NCBI RefSeq assembly: GCF_000020125.1
Contig: NC_010679.1
Location: forward strand, 1 to 64,000
DNA length: 64,000 nucleotides
Source: Paraburkholderia phytofirmans PsJN
GTDB lineage: Bacteria > Pseudomonadota > Gammaproteobacteria > Burkholderiales > Burkholderiaceae
Direction of reading: 5' to 3'
Below are positions 1 through 8,498 of the stretch, in pieces. Position numbers and translations under genes: made by a program. The first letter of the stretch is position 1; every line of letters starts with the position of its first letter. The notes below the pieces were generated by a model. It worked only from the letters and a program-made list of their open reading frames with translations, ran no database searches and was not told where the DNA came from.

Positions 1-5
1 AGAAT

Positions 6-48
6 GATATCATTTTTACGAAGATATCATTTTAAAACTGATATCATT
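6..48. repeat. Three direct repeats of GATATCATT upstream of pilus operon
   Basis: GATATCATT occurs at 6-14, 23-31 and 40-48, a strict 17-bp period; the first copy sits in the palindrome AATGATATCATT. The array lies about 60 bp before the first pilus gene and is AT-rich in a GC-rich context. It is probably a regulator array for the pilus operon; iterons are an alternative, but no rep gene is visible. Confidence 0.5.
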
Positions 49-106
49 CGCCTGTAGTCGGAGGCGGGCCGTCCCGTGCTCAAACGTCAACTCAAAAAGG
101 GATGCA

Positions 107-592
107 ATGAGGAAGCTACTTTTCGCGCTTTTGCTGGCACCGCTCGCCTGTAATGCCGAACTCGTCATCGAGGGCGGTGCGCCCACGCCAGCACAACCAG
201 TTGCGGCGTCCACCGCCGCCGCAGCGCCGGCAGTTCCCCCAGCATCGCCGTCGCTGGCCGCCGTCGCTTCCCCGTCCATCCCCGCCGCTGCTGCGCCGGC
301 CGTGCCGCACCTGGACATCAAGCCTGTGTGGCGTGTTGAGCTGGCCGACAGCACGTTCCAACGGTTGTTTGCCCGCTGGTCGACGCTGGCCGGTTGGACA
401 CTCGTATGGGATGTGCCGCAGGACATCCCCGTGATCGGCCAATACTCTTTCTCGGGCTCGTTCACCGATGCCGTGCTAACCGTCACGGACTCAACGGACG
501 GAACCGACATGCCGGTTCATCCGTGCTTCTACAGCAATAGCCTCGTGCGGATCGTTCCAGTAAGTGTCGTCTGCAATCCTGACAATAACTAA
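107..592 (+). CDS. TcpQ-domain pilus protein (PilL C-terminal-like)
   Basis: A 161-aa exported protein. Residues 1-17 form a signal peptide ending near ACNA, followed by a Pro/Ala-rich linker (about 25-75) and a C-terminal domain with the TcpQ/PilL look (WRVELADSTFQRLFARWS, later AGWTLVWD). TcpQ-family proteins assist the outer-membrane secretin of type IVb pili, and the gene directly precedes pilN. The start is supported by an AAAAAGGGA ribosome site. A second protein of this family is encoded at 30229-31143. In R64 this domain is the end of PilL; here it stands alone. Confidence 0.7.
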   Translation: MRKLLFALLLAPLACNAELVIEGGAPTPAQPVAASTAAAAPAVPPASPSLAAVASPSIPAAAAPAVPHLDIKPVWRVELADSTFQRLFARWSTLAGWTLVWDVPQDIPVIGQYSFSGSFTDAVLTVTDSTDGTDMPVHPCFYSNSLVRIVPVSVVCNPDNN

Positions 593-604
593 CCAAGGCC
601 GGTC

Positions 605-2401
605 ATGAAAGCTATCCGTCTTGCCCTGATTCCCGCCCTCGCAGCGGCTTCCCTCACCGGCTGTATCGACCCGCAACTTTCGAAAGGCATTCCAAAGGCC
701 GCGAATGAACAGACCGACGCGGCCAAACAGTTGTCCGATCGCGTAGTCCAGCAAATCGACAACGCGCGTGAAGTGCGCCGCCGTAACGCGTTCGTGGATC
801 ATCCCTATCTCGCGGGAAAAAGCGTTGCACTATCGCCCACCGCGAACCTTCCGCTGGCTCTGCGCAAGGACGTGAAAACCGCCCTGATGTTTCCGGGCAA
901 GCGCGTCAAGCTCGCCGTCGCGGCCGAACAGATCAATCTCGCGACCGGCATTAACGTCGTGATTTCGCCCGACGTCTATCTGCCGCAAGCAGCCCTGCTC
1001 CCGCGCGCGCAAAAGCTCGATGACGCAGGTAGCAGCGGTGCCGCCGCGCCGGGCGCAATCCCGTCTGCCGCTCCGGTCGGAGGCGGTCGCATTGCGGCCG
1101 GCCCTCTGCCCCCGCTCGATAGTGCTGTCGGCAGTGGTGGTGGTCTGGTCTCGGCCAGCTATACCGCTACGCCGTCCCTCGATACACCCGACGACGTGGA
1201 TATCCAGCGGGACGAAATGCCGCTCTCTCAATCGCTCGACCTGATTTCAAGCCGGCTCGGCGTCAACTGGTCCTACGACTCGAAGAAGGGCGTCATCCGT
1301 ATTTACCGGATGCAGACAAAAACCTGGGCATTGCCGGTCAAGCCGGGCTCTATGTCGTACAACACGCAGTTCGACACCAGTACGGCGCAGTCCAACAACC
1401 CGAACGCCCTGAACGGCGTCAACGAAAAGAACGCGAACAAGTCGGAAGCAACCAACGTCAACGAAATGACAGCGATGCTCAACGATATCCAGACGGTCAT
1501 GACCCGCTCCGGCTCCGTGTCGGGCAACGTCGCGGATGGCACTATCACGCTCACCGACACCAAAGACGCTGTTGACCGCGCAGAGGGAATCATCAATTTC
1601 CATCGCGCACTGCTGAACAAGCTCGTTTCCTACCATATCCGCGTCGTGCAAATCACGCGCAGCAATGCAGGGCAGCTCGGCGTCGACTGGCAAGCGCTGC
1701 TGACGAAAGCACTAAACAACGTGCCGGGCTTCATCATTTCGAGCACGTCTCCCCTGACGTTGACCACGGCCGCCGCCGGTTCACTTACCACGAAAATCAC
1801 TTCCGGCCAGTTCAGCGGAACGCAGGCTGTTGTCAATGCCATCGCGCAGCTTGGCTACACCGTGAGCACGGATGACATTCCGATGCAGGTACAGAATCGC
1901 CACTCCGGCTATTACGACAACGTAAACCAGTTCTCCTATGTTTCGCAGACGACGCCGGCCGCGTCCACTGTCGGCGGAACTGGCGGCACGCCGGGCATTA
2001 CGACCTCGATGGACTCCGTTGGTCTGAAGTTCCTGATCTACGGAACCGTGACGGACGACAACAACATTTCGATTAGCGTCTCGATGGACAACTCGGCGCT
2101 GAACGGCCCTATCCAGACTTTCACATCGGGGCAAGGCGCGAATCAGCAGTCCGTTCAGGAAGTCGACAAGAACAAGTACGGTGCGTCGACCGATGGCATC
2201 GTGCGCAACGGCGGCATCATCGTTCTTGCCGCTCACGACCGCACTCAATTGCAGTCGCAGCGTAGCGCGCTCGGGTACAAGATTCCGATGCTTGCGGGGG
2301 GCTCCGTCAACGATAGCGACTCGCGTACCACTACGCTTTTCGTCATCAGCGCGTCGATCCGCGACATGGGTGCCGGCCAGTCCGATAACCGGGGACTCTG
2401 A
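605..2401 (+). CDS. pilN: Type IVb pilus secretin PilN
   Basis: A 598-aa outer-membrane secretin lipoprotein forming the exit channel of the thin pilus. The first 20 residues end in the lipobox LTGC. A Gly/Ala/Pro-rich linker lies around 145-195, followed by N-domain-like sequence and a C-terminal secretin region from about 400 with the typical 'VGLKFLIYGTV' and 'NGGIIVLAAHDRT' stretches. It lies 12 bp after the TcpQ-domain gene and 2 bp before pilO, so they are co-transcribed. Length and gene order match the PilN/BfpB family. Confidence 0.88.
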   Translation: MKAIRLALIPALAAASLTGCIDPQLSKGIPKAANEQTDAAKQLSDRVVQQIDNAREVRRRNAFVDHPYLAGKSVALSPTANLPLALRKDVKTALMFPGKRVKLAVAAEQINLATGINVVISPDVYLPQAALLPRAQKLDDAGSSGAAAPGAIPSAAPVGGGRIAAGPLPPLDSAVGSGGGLVSASYTATPSLDTPDDVDIQRDEMPLSQSLDLISSRLGVNWSYDSKKGVIRIYRMQTKTWALPVKPGSMSYNTQFDTSTAQSNNPNALNGVNEKNANKSEATNVNEMTAMLNDIQTVMTRSGSVSGNVADGTITLTDTKDAVDRAEGIINFHRALLNKLVSYHIRVVQITRSNAGQLGVDWQALLTKALNNVPGFIISSTSPLTLTTAAAGSLTTKITSGQFSGTQAVVNAIAQLGYTVSTDDIPMQVQNRHSGYYDNVNQFSYVSQTTPAASTVGGTGGTPGITTSMDSVGLKFLIYGTVTDDNNISISVSMDNSALNGPIQTFTSGQGANQQSVQEVDKNKYGASTDGIVRNGGIIVLAAHDRTQLQSQRSALGYKIPMLAGGSVNDSDSRTTTLFVISASIRDMGAGQSDNRGL

Positions 2402-2403
2402 TC

Positions 2404-3792
2404 GTGAAGATTGTCGAGAAAAACGGCAAAAAACTGGTTTTCGGGCTTGAGTGGCGATTGCTGGTCAACAGCAATTCGCCGTCGTCGGCCGCGACCCAGC
2501 AGGCGCTCACGGCCAAGGCTCCCCTCATGTGGCACGACGGGAAAAGTCCGTTCGCCGGCTTGATGCCACCCGCAACAGGTAGTCGAACTCCAGGAAACGG
2601 AGCGGCCGTGTACGCGGCAGCAATCGCTTTCAAGCGCCTGCCTGGGCTTCCGTCAAACGCGCTGCTTGTACTGAAGACGCCGGACGACAGTTTCGCAATG
2701 GTCGGTATCAGCGGCGGCCGGCCGCGCCGGGGTTTCGATCATGACAAGCTCAGTGCCGATGAGGTTCGCCAATATTACGAGCAGTTCGGCAACCTCTGCG
2801 GCGACGAAGGTTTCGCCCTTGTAGGCGACGCTGACCTTCCGTTCACCGAGCGCATTACGGCCTTCACGCTCGATGAGTTGGCGACGCTTGCCGACTCGTC
2901 TTGCGTCCTGAAAGTACCTAGCAGGAAGGGTCTTTACAAAGCGCTCGCATACGTCGCAGTGACCGGCGTAGTCGCTGCTGTGTTTGTGCCGTGGTGGTTG
3001 CACGCTTTCTTTCCGAAGCCCGCTCAGGAGCAACAGAAAGACCCGGCCCAGCAATACCAGGAGTTCATCCAGAGCCGCGTCAACGATCCTATCGTCCCGG
3101 CACAGGATTACGTCAATTGGTATGGCTGGGTTCGGTCGCTGTCTCCGTCCTATGGCGGCTGGACGTTCCAGGCAGTCGATTGCTTGTTCCACAACAAGCA
3201 ATCGATACCTACCGCCTCGTACATCCCGTGGGACGGCAAGACGCAATGCAAGCTCACCTATGCGCGCACCGCGCGCGCGGTCGCCACGAACGAATCTTTC
3301 ATGAAAAGCATACCGGCCGACTGGCGTAGCAGGGCCGTCTATGACCCGACGAAAGATACGTATGTCGTTTCTCTTGAGCCGACGCTTTTCCGACCAATGC
3401 TGCTACGAACAATGCTGCACGACGCGGGGCTTGCTTCGGATCGGGACGTGCATTTCATGTCGCAGCTTCAGCGGGCCGGCGCACTGACCACGCCGACCGG
3501 GAACGGAGCCGGCGGGAACGTGACTATGGGAGCGCCTGCGGCCTTTCTGACGGCTCCGGGCATGGTCGGGGTAGTGCCATGCGGGCAACAGACATGGACT
3601 TGGGCAAGCTGGCACATCGCATCACAACTGCGCTACGCCGAGCTGCTTTCGACCTTCCCCGCGTACACGACCATCACTGCGGCTGCCGTGACTGTCGATC
3701 AATCGCCTGCGCCGGGCGAGACGCCGTTCAAGGTAGACCTGACCGGTGAAGTCATCACCCGTAATCAAGTTGTTGCTTGCCTTAAAAAGTGA
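2404..3792 (+). CDS. pilO: Type IVb pilus protein PilO
   Basis: A 462-aa inner-membrane protein with a GTG start directly after the pilN stop. It has a cytoplasmic N-half (1-180), a single membrane segment around 181-203 (VAVTGVVAAVFVPWWL) and a periplasmic C-half. This topology and its place between pilN and pilP fit PilO2, an assembly-platform scaffold linking PilN, PilP and the ATPase. Confidence 0.82.
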   Translation: MKIVEKNGKKLVFGLEWRLLVNSNSPSSAATQQALTAKAPLMWHDGKSPFAGLMPPATGSRTPGNGAAVYAAAIAFKRLPGLPSNALLVLKTPDDSFAMVGISGGRPRRGFDHDKLSADEVRQYYEQFGNLCGDEGFALVGDADLPFTERITAFTLDELATLADSSCVLKVPSRKGLYKALAYVAVTGVVAAVFVPWWLHAFFPKPAQEQQKDPAQQYQEFIQSRVNDPIVPAQDYVNWYGWVRSLSPSYGGWTFQAVDCLFHNKQSIPTASYIPWDGKTQCKLTYARTARAVATNESFMKSIPADWRSRAVYDPTKDTYVVSLEPTLFRPMLLRTMLHDAGLASDRDVHFMSQLQRAGALTTPTGNGAGGNVTMGAPAAFLTAPGMVGVVPCGQQTWTWASWHIASQLRYAELLSTFPAYTTITAAAVTVDQSPAPGETPFKVDLTGEVITRNQVVACLKK

Positions 3793-3800
3793 GACGCGTA

Positions 3801-4601
3801 ATGAAAACCCATTCCTTTGTGACTGCCACGCTGATTCTGTTCGGGACGCTGCCCGCCGTGCGCGCGGCAACACCGTCCTCTCCCCCCGGTCTCATGTCGC
3901 CCTCGCTCACGACGCCCGTCACGACGCCCGCCACGACTCCCGTCACTGCGCCTACTCCCGCAGCTCCGCGTGCGCAAGTCGACGTGCCGCACGTTACCAG
4001 CGTCAGTCAGGCGGCGTCGGTGCCAGCCGCCACCACAGCCACTAAAGCCACTGCGGCCACCGCATTGATGCCGCGTATCGCTACGGATGGACGGCCCACG
4101 CTCGGCGATTGGGAAGACCTCGCAAACCGACAGGCGTTCAAGGACCAGTCCGCCAAGCTCAACGGCGATAACGGTCAACAGACCCAGCAGCCGCTGCAAG
4201 CTGCCCTGCCGCCCCCGCCGCGCATGCAACAGTCGCAGGAAGCTGACGCGCCGAAGAAGCCCCGCCGCGCAAGTGATTCTTGCGGCGATGGCGATGCTGC
4301 CTGCTTCTATGCCGTGTATGGCATGCACGTCGACGGCGGCCCGGACAACTATCACGGCCTGTTGGCTATCGACGGGCTCGTGCAGGCTGTCTACAAGGGT
4401 AAGCGGTTCGTCACGTCGCACGGCCGCTACACCGTCAAAGAAATTTCGACGCACGAGCTTTCGTACATCGACCCGCACGGTCGCGTCCGCACTGTCCCCT
4501 TCTCCGGTGAGGCTGACGTACAGGCTGACCCGACCGAACTGAAGGCCGAGCAAAAGCCGGGGCTGGGCCAGCCGCCATTCTTCGGTTTCCAGCAAAGGTA
4601 A
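3801..4601 (+). CDS. pilP: Type IV pilus biogenesis protein PilP
   Basis: A 266-aa exported protein with a signal peptide ending near VRA, then a long Pro/Thr/Ala-rich linker and a C-terminal PilP domain around 160-245 (CFYAVYGMHVDGG, 'YTVKEIS', 'RVRTVPF'). PilP links the inner-membrane platform to the secretin. An in-frame GTG at 3789 is an alternative start; the ATG at 3801 places the signal peptide correctly. Confidence 0.8.
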   Translation: MKTHSFVTATLILFGTLPAVRAATPSSPPGLMSPSLTTPVTTPATTPVTAPTPAAPRAQVDVPHVTSVSQAASVPAATTATKATAATALMPRIATDGRPTLGDWEDLANRQAFKDQSAKLNGDNGQQTQQPLQAALPPPPRMQQSQEADAPKKPRRASDSCGDGDAACFYAVYGMHVDGGPDNYHGLLAIDGLVQAVYKGKRFVTSHGRYTVKEISTHELSYIDPHGRVRTVPFSGEADVQADPTELKAEQKPGLGQPPFFGFQQR

Positions 4602-4607
4602 GTCGCC

Positions 4608-6626
4608 ATGAAGCAACTGATCCAACGTTTGAAGCACCGCTTCGGCCAGCTTGGCCGCAAGGTTCCCGGTGCGCAACAGCCGGCACAGGTAGCGCCGATC
4701 ACACTGCCGCAAAAGCAGTTTGATCGCGTCGTCGTGCGTTCATCTGACGTGCGTGAGGGCGAAATCTTCAATGGTGTTGTTGTTGCTCAAAGCGAAGTCA
4801 TCGCCGTTAGCGACCTGCCCAAGTTCACGCGGACTCTTCAGAAAGAATTCGTGCTGCCAGAACACCTTGACCACATCTGTCCAATCCAGATAGCCGGCGA
4901 AGCCACGGACGGCAAGCGAACGTTCGCTGTCGTGGTCGTTGAGCACATGTTGAAGTCGGACATGATGGAGGCGGTCATCCAGGCACTCTCGCGCGAGTAC
5001 CGGGCGGCGTCCCCTTGCGTGTATGTTGCGACGCAGAACGTCCTTTCGGAGCTGGCCCTTCGCTCGCGCGACCCGCAAGGCGTCAAGACGAACGAAACCG
5101 AGCGCGAGAGCACGCTCTGGAATCACTTCGTCAACTTCGTTATGTTCGCCGTCGAAAACGAAGTGTCCGACTTCCATATCCGCCTTCGAACTAGCCAGGA
5201 ATATTCGCAAGTCAGCTTCCGTATGGACGGTAGCGTTGCGAGGCCACGACGTTTTCGTGTATTGACATCGCAGCTCTCGAACATCATGGGCTATCTGTAC
5301 AGCTTCCACGGTAATTCGAATACGGCCAACTACTTTAGTCTGTCCTTGCCGCTTGAGTGTCAGCTTGAAGAGACTATAGCCGGGATGCGTATGTCCTTTC
5401 GCTGGGGGCAGTTGCCGGTCAGTGACGGACTGAAAATCGTGCTGCGGATGCAGCGGCTCGATGCGGAAGCAGCGTTCACGTCGCTCGGTCGCGAGAAAGG
5501 CGGTGCAGGTTTCACCGCACACCAGGTTCCCATTTGGGAGCGGAACCTGTACTCCGCAGGCGGCGCTATTGTCATGTCCGGCGTGGTCAACTCAGGTAAG
5601 AGTAAGACCGTCTACACGCTGGTTAGCATGCTGCCCGACGACGTGGAAATCAATACGGCTGAAGACCCTGTTGAAAATCCACTTCGTCACCCCGGCGCTA
5701 ATCAGCACTCTACGGCGAGTCGTCTTGGCGAAGATTCCAACAAGGATACGTTCACTGCGTTCAAGCTCATGAACAAGCGGATGGACCCGGACGTGACGTG
5801 GATCGGCGAATTGCGTGACCGCAATACGGCGAGCGCCTTCCGCGATTCTGTGCTGTCCGGTCAGCGTGTCCTCACGACAATCCACGCTCCCAACGCCCTC
5901 ATGATTCCCGAACGCCTGGTATCCGAGGAATTCGGGCTCACGCGTGAGCTTATATCGCTGCCGGAATTCCTGAAGCTGCTCGTCTATCAGGCGCTCGTGC
6001 CGAAGAACTGTGCGAAGTGCTCGCTCGATCCTACTGCACCAGAGACGGTGAAACTGCTGGACGACATCCTCTCTGCCGGAGCTGTGCATGACCCCGTAGT
6101 GACGCGGCTCGCTCGCAAGGCGAGGCGCATCGCCGACCCTGCAATGCTCCATCGCGTCGAACGCCTGTTCCACTTCGACGTGAAGAGCATGCGTGTGCGC
6201 AATCCTCTCGGTTGCCCCCATTGCGCTCGCGAAGGCGTGCCGGACCTCAACGGCCTGCGTGGTCGCCAACTCGTCGCGCAAATGGTTGAGCCGAACTACG
6301 ACATGCTCGACACCATTCGCGCCGCAGACAACATCGGCCTTTACCGGCTCTATCGGAGCATGCGAATCGCTGGCTTCGATAGCGATAACTCGGACGGAAA
6401 GACCCCGATGGAAATCGCTATGTTCAACGTCACACAGGGCGAACTCTGCTTCTCAGAAGTCGAACGCCGCTTCCAGACAATCGACGCTTACGAACACCAG
6501 CTCAAGCAGATGGTGTCGCAGGCCGAACGATTCTCCGCTCCGCGCCACGTCAACGGTAGCAGTAACGGAGCAGCGGAAATACGCATGCCTTCTGCCGTTG
6601 AAGAAACGGCCGCAGCCATCCAGTGA
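4608..6626 (+). CDS. pilQ: Pilus assembly ATPase PilQ (T2SE family)
   Basis: A 672-aa cytoplasmic ATPase powering pilus extension. The Walker A motif is an unusual GVVNSGKS near residue 325, with the acidic Walker B/Asp box 'DPDVTWIGELRD' near 393. Two Cys pairs, CAKC (~468) and CPHC (~535), form the zinc-binding element typical of T2SE ATPases. It is longer than the roughly 500 aa usual for R64 PilQ because of an extended N-domain and a C-terminal tail. It lies between pilP and pilR. Confidence 0.88.
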   Translation: MKQLIQRLKHRFGQLGRKVPGAQQPAQVAPITLPQKQFDRVVVRSSDVREGEIFNGVVVAQSEVIAVSDLPKFTRTLQKEFVLPEHLDHICPIQIAGEATDGKRTFAVVVVEHMLKSDMMEAVIQALSREYRAASPCVYVATQNVLSELALRSRDPQGVKTNETERESTLWNHFVNFVMFAVENEVSDFHIRLRTSQEYSQVSFRMDGSVARPRRFRVLTSQLSNIMGYLYSFHGNSNTANYFSLSLPLECQLEETIAGMRMSFRWGQLPVSDGLKIVLRMQRLDAEAAFTSLGREKGGAGFTAHQVPIWERNLYSAGGAIVMSGVVNSGKSKTVYTLVSMLPDDVEINTAEDPVENPLRHPGANQHSTASRLGEDSNKDTFTAFKLMNKRMDPDVTWIGELRDRNTASAFRDSVLSGQRVLTTIHAPNALMIPERLVSEEFGLTRELISLPEFLKLLVYQALVPKNCAKCSLDPTAPETVKLLDDILSAGAVHDPVVTRLARKARRIADPAMLHRVERLFHFDVKSMRVRNPLGCPHCAREGVPDLNGLRGRQLVAQMVEPNYDMLDTIRAADNIGLYRLYRSMRIAGFDSDNSDGKTPMEIAMFNVTQGELCFSEVERRFQTIDAYEHQLKQMVSQAERFSAPRHVNGSSNGAAEIRMPSAVEETAAAIQ

Positions 6627-6649
6627 CCCATTGACGCGAGCAAGTCCAT

Positions 6650-7768
6650 ATGTTCAGCCTGATACCCCGCCTTATAGCCCCGTTCACCGATCCGCTGCAT
6701 CGGCAAAAACGTGCTTTCAAGAAGGAGCGTGCGACTTTCTACAACGACTTGGCCGAGAGCATGCAGGCCGAGCCTGGCACGCGGATCACAACGTTCATCA
6801 CTCGCTATGCAGAACGCTATCCGAAAGAGCCCGTTGGGAAGCTCGCCGGGCACTGGCTTAACGCTTTCCGCGAGGAAGGATCGTTTGCGGAAGCCGTGCG
6901 CGGCACCGTGCCGGACGACGATATCGGCACTATCGCCATTTCCGAGAAGGCGGGCGATTTGAAGGCCGGACTGTTCGCGCTCTCGGAAGTCATTGCCGGC
7001 CTCGACAAGACGAAAGAAGCCATGATGACCGTGTTCGCGTCCAGCATTCTCGTGTTCATAGTGTTGCAGTTCTACGTCGGCTTCTACTCGTTCTCGATCA
7101 TTCCAAAAATCGAATCCGGCCTTCCTCACGATATGTCGATCTACGACGTAGGACCGGTCGCATCCTTCATGCACACACTCAGCTACAGCGTCCGTACTTT
7201 CTGGCCGCTATGGTTCGCCTCGATCTTTCTCTTCATCGGCCTTTCCATATGGGCCGTACCGAATTACATCGGCCCGTTTCGGCCGTGGCTGGATAGGCAC
7301 ATCCTGCACTTCCAGCTCTATCGGGAGTTTCGTGCGGCACAGTTCCTCACTTCGCTGTCGACCATCACACAGAACATCAACAACACTGTTCTGCCGGTTC
7401 CGCAGGCGTTGCAGCGCATGGAGGTTGAGGCTACGCCGTGGGTGCGTTGGCACATCAACCGCATTCTCGCCAACATGGAAAACAACACCGAGGGTAAGGG
7501 CGAGAACTTCGCGACCGGTATGGTCAGCAAGAAGATGGAGTACCGAATGATCGACATCGCGCAGTACGCCGACATGTCGGACATGCTTGACCAGGTGGGC
7601 AAGACGATCCTGAAACGAACTCCGAAGGAGATGGAGCAACGCGCACAAAGAATCCAGTTTATCTCTCGCGTCATCATGGTCGGAATCGTGTTCGCGATTT
7701 CCGCCGGTTTTTACTACCTGTCCTTTGAGTTTCAGGACGCCGTTACCCTCAATGCTTACATGCGCTAA
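6650..7768 (+). CDS. pilR: Inner-membrane platform protein PilR (T2SF family)
   Basis: A 372-aa polytopic protein with a cytoplasmic domain repeated on either side of membrane segments near 124-150 and 185-210, and a final one near 345-365. It fits the GspF/PilC-type platform that couples the PilQ ATPase to pilin insertion. It starts 23 bp after pilQ and is followed after 13 bp by pilS. Confidence 0.82.
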   Translation: MFSLIPRLIAPFTDPLHRQKRAFKKERATFYNDLAESMQAEPGTRITTFITRYAERYPKEPVGKLAGHWLNAFREEGSFAEAVRGTVPDDDIGTIAISEKAGDLKAGLFALSEVIAGLDKTKEAMMTVFASSILVFIVLQFYVGFYSFSIIPKIESGLPHDMSIYDVGPVASFMHTLSYSVRTFWPLWFASIFLFIGLSIWAVPNYIGPFRPWLDRHILHFQLYREFRAAQFLTSLSTITQNINNTVLPVPQALQRMEVEATPWVRWHINRILANMENNTEGKGENFATGMVSKKMEYRMIDIAQYADMSDMLDQVGKTILKRTPKEMEQRAQRIQFISRVIMVGIVFAISAGFYYLSFEFQDAVTLNAYMR

Positions 7769-7781
7769 GGAGAATTACGCC

Positions 7782-8426
7782 ATGCAACACCGCATCAACG
7801 AAGCACAAACAGTCAACCACGAAGACATCGCTGCGAATGGTCAATCGCTCAGTCCCGCGCTGCGGCCGGCGAGTGCCTTTGATCGCAGTCTTTCGATCAA
7901 CCATCCTTTGAAGCGCCGGCAGGCCGGCGCAACGACCGGCGAATATCTGTTCTGGTCGCTGCTGGCCGCCGCGGTTCTGATTATCTCTGTCGCAGCGTAT
8001 CTGCGCGGTAACAGTCAGGGCAACGCACAAGCGCTTATCAAGGATTTCACGTCGATGTCGGCCGATGCCGGGCAGACGTTTCAGGGTAATTGGGCCAGCT
8101 TCACGACCGCCAACGCCGACCAGGCAGGTATCTTCAAGAACTACACGTCCTGGACGGACGGCGGCGGCGGCAACATCACGCTCGCAACTGGCGGCACTAT
8201 GACCGTCGCGCCCGGCACGCTCGTTAGCGCCAACGACTCGGGGCAATACACGTTGACCGGCCAGGATCAGGCGACGTGCAAGAACTTTGTGACGGCTGTC
8301 CAGAAGGCGGCCGGGGCCGTCACCGTAAACGGCACGACCGTCAAAGCATACGGCGGCACGTTCAGCCCGCAACAAATGCAATGCACCGACACGAATAACA
8401 CCATCGTCGTCACCCGTTCGTCGTAA
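7782..8426 (+). CDS. pilS: Major prepilin PilS
   Basis: A 214-aa type IVb prepilin. Its long leader (about 49 residues) ends RRQAG, followed by ATTGE: cleavage after Gly49 puts the conserved Glu at mature position 5. Hydrophobic helix YLFWSLLAAAVLIISVAAYL follows. Two Cys in the C-terminal part (CKNF, MQCTD) can form the usual disulfide loop. A strong AAGGAG site precedes the ATG. No prepilin peptidase (pilU) follows, so maturation needs an enzyme encoded elsewhere. Confidence 0.87.
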   Translation: MQHRINEAQTVNHEDIAANGQSLSPALRPASAFDRSLSINHPLKRRQAGATTGEYLFWSLLAAAVLIISVAAYLRGNSQGNAQALIKDFTSMSADAGQTFQGNWASFTTANADQAGIFKNYTSWTDGGGGNITLATGGTMTVAPGTLVSANDSGQYTLTGQDQATCKNFVTAVQKAAGAVTVNGTTVKAYGGTFSPQQMQCTDTNNTIVVTRSS

Positions 8427-8445
8427 ACTGCGAACACCGGGGTAT

Positions 8446-8476
8446 GGCAGGCATCGGTCCTCGATGCCTGCCTTTT
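8446..8476 (+). terminator. Attenuator hairpin between pilS and pilV
   Basis: Perfect 10-bp stem (GGCAGGCATC / GATGCCTGCC) with a 7-nt loop followed by TTTT. It sits between major and minor pilin genes and would lower pilV relative to pilS. Confidence 0.7.
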
Positions 8477-8498
8477 GCTTTCACGAGGAGGGCCAATA

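Noticed and set aside
3765..4712. 315-codon minus frame across pilP and pilQ
   Set aside because: Arg-rich shadow frame spanning two well-supported pilus genes.
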